DNA of 64,000 nucleotides from Salinibacterium sp. M195 (GTDB lineage Bacteria > Actinomycetota > Actinomycetes > Actinomycetales > Microbacteriaceae), in contig NZ_CP040814.1 in the NCBI RefSeq assembly GCF_019443965.1, forward strand, positions 1,178,001 through 1,242,000. Direction: 5' to 3'. This document shows positions 17,326-25,318 of the stretch, in pieces. The translations under genes and the position numbers were made by a program. Positions within the stretch are counted from its first letter, which is position 1. Each line of letters opens with the position of its first letter. The notes under the pieces were generated by a model. It was not told the origin of the DNA. It saw only the letters and a list, made by a program, of their open reading frames with translations, and made no database searches.

Positions 17326-17892
17326 ATGACAACAGCACTGATCGTCGTCGATGTGCAACAGGGATTCGACGATTCTGACTATTGGGGTCTGCGCAACAAC
17401 GCAGACTGTGAATCCAACATCGGGATGCTGGTTGGCCATTGGCGTCGCGAAGGCTGGCCCATCGTCTATGTGCGGCACGATTCCTTAGATCCGGCATCAC
17501 CGTTGCATCCCAGCGCGCACGGCAATCAGTTCAAAGATGTGCTGTCTGGCACCCCAGAGCTGCTGGTGTCGAAGTCGGTGAACTCAAGTTTTCATGGCAG
17601 CCCCGACCTTGACTCGTGGTTGCGCGCATCCGGGATCAATTCGATTGTGATCTGCGGCATCACCACCAATCACTGCTGCGAAACCACGGCACGAGTCGGC
17701 GGTAATCTCGGCTACGACGTGAAATTTGTATTGGACGCCACGCACACCTTCGGCCGCGTCGGGCCGTACGGCGAAGAGGTGACGGCCGACGAGCTTTCCC
17801 GTATGACCGGGGTGAACTTGCACGATGAGTTTGCCCAGATCGTCGCGACGCGCGACCTCTTGGGAGCCGCGCCCGAAGGGTTCATCGTTTAA
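17326..17892 (+). CDS. Isochorismatase-family cysteine hydrolase
   Basis: A 188-residue alpha/beta hydrolase of the isochorismatase/nicotinamidase superfamily. The catalytic Asp is in IVVDVQQGFDD, the lysine in SKSVNSSF, and the nucleophile Cys follows the usual cis-peptide in GITTNHCCETTAR. GAGGAGG precedes the ATG. Substrate unknown; nicotinamidase is less likely because the metal-binding histidine pattern is not evident. Followed by a small YCII-like gene 40 bp away. Confidence 0.85.
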   Translation: MTTALIVVDVQQGFDDSDYWGLRNNADCESNIGMLVGHWRREGWPIVYVRHDSLDPASPLHPSAHGNQFKDVLSGTPELLVSKSVNSSFHGSPDLDSWLRASGINSIVICGITTNHCCETTARVGGNLGYDVKFVLDATHTFGRVGPYGEEVTADELSRMTGVNLHDEFAQIVATRDLLGAAPEGFIV

Positions 17893-17932
17893 GTCGGAGC
17901 ACTGCCTTGCGCAGCGCGGAGAGAAGTGACCA

Positions 17933-18223
17933 GTGAAAAAGTTTCTATTCCTTTACAAAGGTTTTGAGCAGCCGACCCCCGAAATTGGTGCGGCCTGGAT
18001 GGCGTGGTTTGGCGATGTCGGTGACGCAATGATTGATCCCGGTAACCCGCTCAGCGCCGGAATTGAAGTCACGCGCGAGGGCGCAACTGCTCTCGATTTC
18101 GGTCTGGATGCCCTCACCGGTTATTCGGTGATTGCCGCTGAAAACATCGATGCGGCTTTGGCGCTGGCAAAAACGAATCCGATGATTACGAGTGTGGTGG
18201 TCTACGAACTCGGCAGCATGTAG
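17933..18223 (+). CDS. Small YCII-like protein
   Basis: A 96-residue protein starting at GTG 17933. FLFLYKGFEQPTPE at the N-terminus and GYSVIAAENIDAALALAK near the C-terminus resemble the alpha-beta YCII/DGPF fold, but the DGPF motif itself is absent. Likely cytoplasmic. Function unknown. It may share a transcript with the cysteine hydrolase. Confidence 0.65.
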   Translation: MKKFLFLYKGFEQPTPEIGAAWMAWFGDVGDAMIDPGNPLSAGIEVTREGATALDFGLDALTGYSVIAAENIDAALALAKTNPMITSVVVYELGSM

Positions 18224-18345
18224 TTCGGCGTTGCCGAGCGCAATCCGACCGATTCTCAGCGGGTCAGGCTACTCTCAGAGAAGCTAACGCCTCGCCGATT
18301 TTCGGTCGCTGGGCAGCTCATTCACGCTTTAACGACGGGGCCCCC

Positions 18346-19908
18346 ATGATTGACCATGTTTCTTCTCCTGCGGTTGTGAACCGCGACGATGTTGTGCTTC
18401 ACGATGGACTGCTGGCGCTCAGCAATGACACCCTGACACCGCGTGAAGCGGTGCGCGATGATCTGCTGTTTCTTCGCGCTGTTCTCGACAATGCGGGCAT
18501 CGGTTTTCTGTTAGTGCGCGGCGATGGTGAGACCCCCGTGTTGGCGGTCGACTGGAAGGACCGCAAGGCGCTCAAGATTGCCCTGGTCGCCGCTTGCCAG
18601 AATGAGCCGTTCTATGTGAAGCCAGCTCGCATCAAGGAGAACGGTAAACCTGTTGCGTCGGATGCTCGCGATAGCCCCGTGCTCGTCGCAGACGGTGTGC
18701 TCGTGTCTGTGATCAAAGCGAAAGCCATGATGTTGTTCCGCCCGCGCGTTGAGCCAGCGGGCCGACTTCGATTCGACGCACCATTCGGCGTGCGACTTGA
18801 GCTGTGGGAACACGTGCGCAATGAAGTTGTTGCGCCAAACCCGAACGCACTGATGCGCCGGTGGGTGCCGCGCACTGAAGCAATCGACGACACCGTCGAG
18901 TTTTACGGTCAGTCGTGGCCGACGTTGAAGGGAATGTTCGATCCGCTGGCCAGCGACATCCAGTTCGATATTGACATCGTTTTCTCGTGGGTTGATGGTG
19001 CCGAGGTCGAATGGCAGAAGGCTCGGGCTGCCCGCATGGCAAACTTCGTTGTTGGCGAAGGTGACGACTCTGAAGCACGCTTTAGACAGCTGGATGAACT
19101 GAAATATGCCCTTCGCTCGGTGCACTTGTTCGCCCCCTGGATTCGCAATATTTACATTGCGACTGACTCGCCTCGACCGGCCTGGTTGGCCGAGCATCCG
19201 CGGGTCACGCTCATGCGCAGTGAAGACTTCTTCGCCAACCATGACGACCTGCCGACTCACAACTCGCACGCTGTCGAAAGCCAGCTGCACAACATTCCCG
19301 GGCTGAGCGAACACTTCTTGTATTCGAACGACGACATGTTCTTCGGTCGTTCAGTGAGCCCGTCAGCATTCTTCACTCCTGGCGGTGTCTCCAAGTTCAT
19401 TGAGGCACGCACCCGCATCGGGTTGGGCGAGAGCAGCATCGAGCGCTCCGGCTTCGAGAACGCTGCCCGCGTCAACCGTCGGCTGTTGCAAGAAAAGTTT
19501 GGTGCCACGATCACTCGCCATCTCGAGCATGCCGCTACGCCGCTGCGCGTCTCGGTGCTGAAAGAGCTTGAGCAAACCTTTCCCGAGGACTTCAAGCGCA
19601 CGAGCGCGAGTGCCTTCCGTCAGGCCACCGACGTGTCGGTAACGAACTCGCTGTACCACTACTTCGCGTTGCTTAGCGGCAAGGCGATGATTCAGGCGGA
19701 TGCCAAAGTCAAGTACGTCGACACAACGTCGCTCGAGGGGCTGCGTAAGATGCGTTCGCTGTTGCGCAAGCGCACGAGTGACTTCTTCTGCCTCAACGAC
19801 GGGAGTTTTCCCGAGATTTCGGTAGAAGATCGTGCAGCCGCTGTGCGGTCATTCCTCGACGAGTATTACCCTGTTGCGGCGCCGTGGGAGCTGCCAGAGG
19901 TCGAATAG
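18346..19908 (+). CDS. Stealth family sugar-phosphate transferase
   Basis: A 520-residue member of the Stealth family (GlcNAc-1-phosphotransferase-like enzymes that build phosphodiester-linked exopolysaccharides). All four conserved regions are visible: IVFSWVDGAE, RQLDELKYALRSVHLFAPWI with YIATDSPRPAWL, HFLYSNDDMFFGR, and LRKRTSDFFCLND. The first 200 residues are less conserved. No membrane segment is apparent. No capsule or glycan operon surrounds it, so its acceptor cannot be deduced here. Confidence 0.88.
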   Translation: MIDHVSSPAVVNRDDVVLHDGLLALSNDTLTPREAVRDDLLFLRAVLDNAGIGFLLVRGDGETPVLAVDWKDRKALKIALVAACQNEPFYVKPARIKENGKPVASDARDSPVLVADGVLVSVIKAKAMMLFRPRVEPAGRLRFDAPFGVRLELWEHVRNEVVAPNPNALMRRWVPRTEAIDDTVEFYGQSWPTLKGMFDPLASDIQFDIDIVFSWVDGAEVEWQKARAARMANFVVGEGDDSEARFRQLDELKYALRSVHLFAPWIRNIYIATDSPRPAWLAEHPRVTLMRSEDFFANHDDLPTHNSHAVESQLHNIPGLSEHFLYSNDDMFFGRSVSPSAFFTPGGVSKFIEARTRIGLGESSIERSGFENAARVNRRLLQEKFGATITRHLEHAATPLRVSVLKELEQTFPEDFKRTSASAFRQATDVSVTNSLYHYFALLSGKAMIQADAKVKYVDTTSLEGLRKMRSLLRKRTSDFFCLNDGSFPEISVEDRAAAVRSFLDEYYPVAAPWELPEVE

Positions 19909-19923
19909 TTTTTCGGCGAAATA

Positions 19924-19968
19924 GGCGAGTCCAGCGAACTCGGCGAGTCCAGCGAACTCGGCGAGTCC
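19924..19968. repeat. Tandem 18-bp repeats between convergent genes
   Basis: Two exact copies of GGCGAGTCCAGCGAACTC (19924-19941, 19942-19959) and a 9-bp partial third copy, followed by a degenerate AGCGAGTTCAG. CGAGT and ACTCG within each unit are complementary and can form small hairpins. The block lies between the convergent Stealth and phosphoesterase genes and may act in termination. Confidence 0.75.
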
Positions 19969-19988
19969 GGCTACTTCAGCGAGTTCAG

Positions 19989-20966
19989 TTACGCGGCGAG
20001 GGTCGCTGCGTTTTCTTTGGTGACAATTTCCGCGTCAGCTGAAGTGTCGCTGGGAGCAAGCTCGTGGGCGACAACGTGAGGGTTGGTGGCGGGGGCGATG
20101 GTAATGCCCTCCTTTTCCAAAATGTCTGCCGTCTCTTCAGCGGTCACATAGGCAAGGCTGCCGTAGTCGCCGAGGGGCACTACCGAATGCAATACGGTCT
20201 CGTCATAAACGTGCACCAGATTGAATGACTGCGCACCATCCCGTCCTCTGGTTCCTCCGACGGGAACGTTGAGGTCTTGCGTGTAGCAGGTCGCTGAAGC
20301 GACCGAGACGGGGATGCCGGCAAATGTTGCCGATGTGGAGTAGTGCAGGTGTCCGGCGATGATGCTGCGGATGTCACTGCCACGGATGACCGCAGCTAGC
20401 TCTTTTTGGCCGCGCAGTTCCACCGTCACGGCGAGGTCAAGCACGGCAGGTACCGGGGGGTGGTGCATGGCGAGAATGGTGCCGTGGGGTGCCGGGGTGG
20501 CGAGCACGTTTTGCAGCCACAGCAGTTGGGCATCCGTCACATGGCCGTAGTGGTGGCCGGGCACGGTGGAGTCGAGGGTGATGATGCGCAACCCGTTGAT
20601 GTCGATGACATCGTCGATCGGATCTGTGGTGGCAGGTGCGTCGAGCAGGGTGGTGCGAAAGTTGGCACGGTCGTCGTGGTTTCCCATCAACCAGACGATG
20701 CGCGCACCTAAGCGGTGAGCAGCAGGTTCAACGATGTCGCGAATCTCGCGGTAGGCGGCAGGATCGCCCTTGTCGGCGAGGTCACCCGTGAAAACAATTG
20801 CTTCAGGCCGGGAGCCGGATGCTTCGAGTTCGGCGAACAGCTGCCGTAGCTTCACTTCGCTATCAAGGGAGTCGTAGAGCTTTCCCCCATCCGCCAAAAA
20901 GTGCGTGTCACTCAAATGCAACACGAAATGGTCGGGCCGTGGATACTGCGACGCGTAGCCGGTCAT
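19989..20966 (-). CDS. Calcineurin-like metallophosphoesterase (CpdA-type)
   Basis: A 325-residue class III cyclic-nucleotide-phosphodiesterase-like protein. All metal motifs are present in order: LSDTHF, TGDLADKGD, MGNHDD, MHHPP and AGHLHY. ATG 20966 is chosen because it begins just ahead of the fold; a TTG 51 bp further upstream is possible. About 50 residues follow the catalytic domain, ending in an acidic Ala/Ser-rich tail. Substrate, 3',5'-cAMP or another phosphodiester, is inferred. Confidence 0.87.
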   Translation of the reverse strand: MTGYASQYPRPDHFVLHLSDTHFLADGGKLYDSLDSEVKLRQLFAELEASGSRPEAIVFTGDLADKGDPAAYREIRDIVEPAAHRLGARIVWLMGNHDDRANFRTTLLDAPATTDPIDDVIDINGLRIITLDSTVPGHHYGHVTDAQLLWLQNVLATPAPHGTILAMHHPPVPAVLDLAVTVELRGQKELAAVIRGSDIRSIIAGHLHYSTSATFAGIPVSVASATCYTQDLNVPVGGTRGRDGAQSFNLVHVYDETVLHSVVPLGDYGSLAYVTAEETADILEKEGITIAPATNPHVVAHELAPSDTSADAEIVTKENAATLAA

Positions 20967-21195
20967 GTCACCAGTCCAACACTTCTGTATGGATGGCGGG
21001 TGAACATCCTGCGGCAAGTTGCGGCGTGCCCCTGGAACTGCGCGGTTTTGGCGAGAGGTTGTGGCCCGATTTGGGGGCGTTCCGCTACTGGCGAATTCGA
21101 AGTGGTCTCAAAGTGGCCCTTTCGGGGGCTGAAAGCGTTCCCACAAACGAGATAGTCTCGACTTGAGAGCGTTGGTAGGAGGCGGGAGGGCAGCA

Positions 21196-22047
21196 ATGAT
21201 CCACGATATTGGGCACGCAGGGGATGTTGCGACTCAGCCAGAGACCTTAGCCACCCGCCCGGTGGCATATTCGATGATTACCGAGCTGTTCCGAGTGCAG
21301 GCCGACGCTGTGCCGCGAAATAAGTTCCGGCGGATGATGGGGGTGAGCCCCGTGCATCCGGATGCTGAAAGCTGGTTTTCGGGGGCGCACGGCGAACTCA
21401 AGATGGGGGAGTTGCTCTCGCAGCTTGGCCCCGAATGGTTGGTGTTGCACGCGGTGCCGGTCGGCACTGGCGAAAGCGATATTGACCATGTAATCGTCGG
21501 TCCTGGCGGAGTTTTCACGATCAATACCAAACGGCACGAGCGCAAAAAAATCTGGGTCGGCGAGCGCATACTGCTGGTCGCGGGCCAAAAATCTGACCAC
21601 CTGCGCAATTCTCGCCATGAGGCGAAACGCGCCTCCAAGCTGCTGTCGGTCGTCACGGGCAGCTCCATCGTGGCCCATCCGGTTATTGCCGTAGTTGGTG
21701 CGTCATCGTTCACCTTCAAGCAACGGCCCAAAGATGTCAGTGTGATGGATGCCCGACGTGTGCCTCGGTGGCTCAAACATCGCCCGCCGGTGCTCTCCGC
21801 CAAAACCGTGCAACGCATCTCGGCAGCCGCTGTAGATCCTCGAACTTGGCATCCCAGTGCGGACCTCACCATCGACCCGACTTATCTCGATCGCTTTCGT
21901 GTCCTCGACAGGCAGGTGGTCTCCGCGCGACGACGGCGATTGCTGTGGGCCGCCGTTGTGACGCTCGGAATAGCTGTTGTGGCATACGTTTATGTGCTCC
22001 CGGCCGTGACCTCTCTAATCGTGGCGGCCATCAGCGGGATTGGCTAG
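21196..22047 (+). CDS. NERD-domain membrane-anchored protein
   Basis: A 283-residue protein with a nuclease-related domain at residues about 60-175 (GAHGELKMGELLSQLG, DIDHVIVGPGGVFTINTK), which resembles the Asp and Lys arrangement of PD-(D/E)XK folds. The C-terminal 35 residues, after RQVVSARRRRLLW, form a membrane helix. ATG 21196 is preceded by GGGAGGG. The family is poorly characterised; nuclease activity is a prediction from the domain name and fold. Confidence 0.82.
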   Translation: MIHDIGHAGDVATQPETLATRPVAYSMITELFRVQADAVPRNKFRRMMGVSPVHPDAESWFSGAHGELKMGELLSQLGPEWLVLHAVPVGTGESDIDHVIVGPGGVFTINTKRHERKKIWVGERILLVAGQKSDHLRNSRHEAKRASKLLSVVTGSSIVAHPVIAVVGASSFTFKQRPKDVSVMDARRVPRWLKHRPPVLSAKTVQRISAAAVDPRTWHPSADLTIDPTYLDRFRVLDRQVVSARRRRLLWAAVVTLGIAVVAYVYVLPAVTSLIVAAISGIG

Positions 22048-22075
22048 AGACTCAACGAAGCGACCTTTACCGCTG

Positions 22076-22930
22076 CTAGTCGCGCCAGCTGTGCTGCGGC
22101 ACCCAGCCGAGCAACCGCTCAGCTTTGGCAATTGAGGTCAGCGACGTGTTGACGCCCAGCTCGCCGCGAATCTCGACATCAGGGAACACCTCGGCCACTA
22201 GTTCAGCATTCGGCCGTGACATGACGGTGTCGGCGGCGAAGATGTTGAAGACGTCATAGCCGGGGCGGGAGGTTTCCAGTGCCAAGCGGATGGCGTTGGC
22301 GCCGTCGCGGGCGTCGATGTAGCCCCACAGGTTCCAGGAGCGCTGCCGGGCATCCGCGTCGAAGCTGGGGAATTCGGCGTAGTCAGCCGGGTCCATCACG
22401 TTCGAGAAACGCAGCGCGCTGATGCTGAGGGGTGGGTCCCAGCGCACGAACTTTCGCGCCATCTCTTCTTCAAGGTGTTTCACCATCGAGTACGTCGACT
22501 CTGGCCGTGTCTCGTACTCTTCGTCGAGCGGAATGTAGGGCGGGGGAGTCTCGAACGGCAGCCCGAGCACGGTCTCGCTTGAGGCGTACGCGATTGTCTT
22601 GATGCCCAGCCGCTTGCACGCTTGAAACACGTTGAAGGTGGCATTCATGTTGTTGTGGAATGTGGCGGCATCCGACCACAGACCCGGCGCGGGGATCGCA
22701 CCGAGGTGGGCGACAGCATCCAGACCCTCATGGCGGTCGTTGACGCCAGCGAGAGCATCCACGACCTGGCCGTAATTGGTGAGGTCGACGTAGGTGAACT
22801 GGCTACGGTCGGGGCCAGCCATGTCGAGCACGATCACGGTGTGGCCGGCAGCACGCAAGCCGGCAACGGTCGCCCGCCCGAGCTTGCCGTTTCCTCCGGT
22901 GACGGCGATGCGAAGGGGAGTGGATGACAT
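22076..22930 (-). CDS. NAD-dependent epimerase/dehydratase
   Basis: A 284-residue extended short-chain dehydrogenase. A Rossmann motif (VTGGNGKLGRATV) is near the N-terminus and the catalytic Tyr-Lys pair in YSMVKHLEEEMAR. ATG 22930 follows AAGGAGCCCACT; an earlier in-frame start lacks such a signal. Substrate is unknown; sugar-nucleotide or uronate chemistry is common in this subgroup. Confidence 0.85.
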   Translation of the reverse strand: MSSTPLRIAVTGGNGKLGRATVAGLRAAGHTVIVLDMAGPDRSQFTYVDLTNYGQVVDALAGVNDRHEGLDAVAHLGAIPAPGLWSDAATFHNNMNATFNVFQACKRLGIKTIAYASSETVLGLPFETPPPYIPLDEEYETRPESTYSMVKHLEEEMARKFVRWDPPLSISALRFSNVMDPADYAEFPSFDADARQRSWNLWGYIDARDGANAIRLALETSRPGYDVFNIFAADTVMSRPNAELVAEVFPDVEIRGELGVNTSLTSIAKAERLLGWVPQHSWRD

Positions 22931-23014
22931 AGTGGGCTCCTTTGCTGCGGCACGAGTGAGTAACGTGGAACCGCCGCGAGCCATGCTAACTCCAGCGAGC
23001 CTGTCTTGCGGAGA

Positions 23015-23491
23015 CTAGGAGCGTGCAGGGAACTCGGCGAGTTCCGTCTCCCACGCCGCGACTGCGTGCTTGATGTCACCCGGCGCGATTGTGAGATCCA
23101 TGAAGAACTCCCTGTCGCTCGTCACGCTCGGCGGTTGTGACTCTAACCAGAGGAACGCGCGGATCACGACGGCAGCGGGAGCAAAGCTCACGAGGCCAAA
23201 TCCAAGGTTCGGTTCGACGTGAGAAATGGTGGGCTCCTGCGCACCTGCACCGCTCAACTCCATCGGCTCAATAAGCCCGTGGGCGGCACGCGTCAACCAC
23301 GTGCCCAGGCTGTGTGCCTCATCCACCAGCAAGCAGGGCTCGAGGAAGTTCCATTCTTCGGTGCCGCACCGCGCGCGCCCGTCAATCAAAAGCCAGTTGG
23401 CGTCGTAGGGATCGACGCGTACATCCTCAAACTGGTAAGCCATAGGCTCGATACTGAGATAGTTCGTTCCCTCGAGATCCCATAACTCCAT
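23015..23491 (-). CDS. Hypothetical protein, WapI-immunity-like
   Basis: A 158-residue acidic protein. The pattern of DANWLLIDGRARCG, an HVEPNLGFGL strand, WLESQPP and a C-terminal AVAAWETELAEFPAR resembles the WapI-family immunity fold, where a beta-rich core ends in a helix and an FP-R tail. The match is from memory of family patterns and is tentative. No toxin gene is visible nearby, so it could be an orphan immunity gene or an unrelated housekeeping protein. Confidence 0.6.
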   Translation of the reverse strand: MELWDLEGTNYLSIEPMAYQFEDVRVDPYDANWLLIDGRARCGTEEWNFLEPCLLVDEAHSLGTWLTRAAHGLIEPMELSGAGAQEPTISHVEPNLGFGLVSFAPAAVVIRAFLWLESQPPSVTSDREFFMDLTIAPGDIKHAVAAWETELAEFPARS

Positions 23492-23569
23492 GGTCAGGAG
23501 CCTAACCGCGGCACGCTCCGCAAAGCGGAGAAGAATCGCAACAAGCTACCTCGAACGCGAAGAAAAATG

Positions 23570-23642
23570 TGGGCCCGCCGGGACTCGAACCCGGGACCCG
23601 CGGATTAAAAGTCCGATGCTCTACCAACTGAGCTACAGGCCC
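23570..23642 (-). tRNA. tRNA-Lys (anticodon TTT)
   Basis: Read on the minus strand, a 73-base cloverleaf: 7-bp acceptor stem GGGCCTG/CGGGCCC with discriminator A, D-arm GCTCAGTTGGTAGAGC, anticodon loop CTTTTAA with anticodon TTT, and T-arm with GGTTCGAGTCC. The 3' CCA is not encoded (next bases CAT). Confidence 0.97.
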
Positions 23643-23667
23643 TACATGTTAAGCGTACCGTGATCTT

Positions 23668-24297
23668 ATGGCCGAAAATTTCCATAAGCCCACGCAGTAC
23701 TCGACAGATAAGTTTGACACATATGAGGGGGGACAAGATCCCGCCCAAATAATGCGCGCAGCCCACGATACAGCCCACGCGCTGCTTGATGGTGCACGCG
23801 ACACGGATGACCCTGCCGTGCTCGATCGAATCGTCGCCTATACCGACAAGCACGGCATCGATGCGCTCGCGGAGTTGTGGTCACGCTCAAGCCCCGGCAG
23901 TCTCCCCGGCGCACTCTGGCGCATCTATTTGTTGAGGGCCGTTATTCAACAGGATGCTGTGGGCACGAGCCTTCTCTTTCAGCGTGGCATTGACACGCTT
24001 CCCACTATTGATGCGGCTGTGACGGGTGCGGTGAACCCGACCGGACCTAATGAGATCAAGGATCTTGCTGACCAGATTCTCCGTGGTCTTTTTCAGGGTG
24101 ACTTCGGTGTCGCACTTGATCGAGCAGGTTCCTTTAGTCGCATCCTGGCGTCGGGGGCCGGCAGTGTCGCTGACGATCAAGAATTGTTAAACCCCGAGCG
24201 GGCGAGCGAACTGACGACCCGAGCCGCTCGGTTCTCGTTAATGGGGCAAGAGTTCACCGCCTGCGCCAAACTCTTCCGGGCTGGGTCTCTCGACTAG
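23668..24297 (+). CDS. Conserved hypothetical protein
   Basis: A 209-residue predicted soluble, mostly helical protein (AHDTAHALLDGARD, IVAYTDKHGIDALAELWS, GALWRIYLLRAVIQ). I do not recognise a domain; proteins of this size next to tRNA-Lys occur in related actinobacteria, but I assign no function. ATG 23668 is 26 bp past the tRNA on the opposite strand. The sequence is less GC-rich in its first 80 bp than its neighbours. Confidence 0.75.
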   Translation: MAENFHKPTQYSTDKFDTYEGGQDPAQIMRAAHDTAHALLDGARDTDDPAVLDRIVAYTDKHGIDALAELWSRSSPGSLPGALWRIYLLRAVIQQDAVGTSLLFQRGIDTLPTIDAAVTGAVNPTGPNEIKDLADQILRGLFQGDFGVALDRAGSFSRILASGAGSVADDQELLNPERASELTTRAARFSLMGQEFTACAKLFRAGSLD

Positions 24298-24709
24298 CAA
24301 CCGTTCCTATGCAGCCCGCAGCCCTACGGACGGAGTAAGAGCCGGCCTCCGCTGCCCGCGAACACTGTCCCCAATTGGAGGCTCCAAGGTGTCACACAGC
24401 CAGCCTTTTGCTAAGCTTTTCGTTGCCGGGCCACAGTAACCCCGGGCTCCAAAATTAGCCGCTTAGAGCGGCCCTGCGTCGTGAGGCGTTCTCTGTGGCT
24501 CGGCTTTTTCGCGCCCAGGAGACATTCTGAGTGTTTCCGCCCGGCCCGCGCTTGCCCGATTTCTGCACTAACCAATCCAGTTGGTTGAGGGCACCGAATT
24601 ACTCACCAGTGAAAGTAACTGACGACAACCATCGTCGGCCCAGCATCCACTGACTGAAGATTCGCTGCTGAACCACACGAACTGCGATGAAGGAGCACAG
24701 GAACCTGTC
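24298..24709 (+). other. 412-bp non-coding leader ahead of sigK, structured
   Basis: No convincing gene. It holds a possible extended -10 (TGCTAAGCT, 24409-24417), a CCGGG/CCCGG hairpin, a perfect 6-bp hairpin GCCGCTTAGAGCGGC at 24458-24472, a T-rich GGCTTTTTCGCGC stretch and a SigK-like promoter at 24572-24599. It may encode a small RNA or a long regulated 5' leader. It does not match tmRNA, RNase P, SRP RNA or a riboswitch I can recognise. Confidence 0.5.
24572..24599 (+). promoter_or_regulatory. SigK-like autoregulatory promoter candidate
   Basis: CCAATCC (24572-24578) and CCGAAT (24594-24599) are separated by 15 bp. They resemble the -35 CCATCC and -10 CCGAAT elements described for mycobacterial SigK promoters. 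Position 110 bp ahead of a sigK-like gene fits autoregulation. Spacing is slightly short, so this is a candidate. Confidence 0.5.
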
Positions 24710-25318
24710 ATGCTAGTCCTTATGTCTCGTGAAGCTGATGTCGGCGCTACGCCTGAAGAACCGGGTGTGCCTGCCACGAGCCCGCAAGACCTGCTTGAGC
24801 GTGTCGCCACTGGTGACCAGGCCGCATTTAGCGAGCTATACGACCAGCTAGCCCCTCGAGTTTTTGGACTCGTCAAGAGGCTCCTGCGCGACCATTCGCA
24901 GTCCGAAGAAGTGACGCAAGAAATCTTCTTAGAGATCTGGCAAACCGCAACCCGATTCGATTCGAATAAGGGCGCCGCGGTCAGCTGGATTCTCACCATG
25001 GCTCACCGCCGAACTGTTGACCGTGTACGTGCATCGCAGTCGTCCCGCGACCGCGACGTTCGTATCGGCATCCGTGATCACAACCCGGACTACGATCACG
25101 TCTCAGAAACCATTGAAGTCCGACTCGAACACGAAAGGGTAGAGAAGGCCATGTCCCGACTGACTGAATTCCAGCGCCAAGCTGTCTCCCTTGCGTACTA
25201 CGGCGGCTATAGCCACAGTGAGGTGGCGACCATGCTTAAGGTTCCTGTCGGCACTGTCAAAACCCGACTACGTGATGGAATGATTCGCTTGCGCGACGAA
25301 ATGGGGGTGGCATCATGA
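24710..25318 (+). CDS. sigK: ECF RNA polymerase sigma factor, SigK-like
   Basis: A 202-residue ECF sigma factor. Region 2 spans about residues 38-105 (ELYDQLAPRVFGLVKRLLRD, EEVTQEIFLEIWQ) and region 4 about 140-195 (LTEFQRQAVSLAYYGGYSHS, GTVKTRLRDGM). AAGGAG at 24690-24695 precedes ATG 24710; ATG 24722 is an alternative. Its stop overlaps the start of an RskA-like anti-sigma gene (ATGA), the standard SigK-RskA arrangement, so it is probably held at the membrane until the partner is cleaved. Confidence 0.9.
   Translation: MLVLMSREADVGATPEEPGVPATSPQDLLERVATGDQAAFSELYDQLAPRVFGLVKRLLRDHSQSEEVTQEIFLEIWQTATRFDSNKGAAVSWILTMAHRRTVDRVRASQSSRDRDVRIGIRDHNPDYDHVSETIEVRLEHERVEKAMSRLTEFQRQAVSLAYYGGYSHSEVATMLKVPVGTVKTRLRDGMIRLRDEMGVAS

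Noticed and set aside
24531..24651. A 40-codon frame starting GTG after AGGAG in the sigK leader
   Set aside because: It would read through the SigK-like promoter, has odd composition and no recognisable sequence; kept only as a note.
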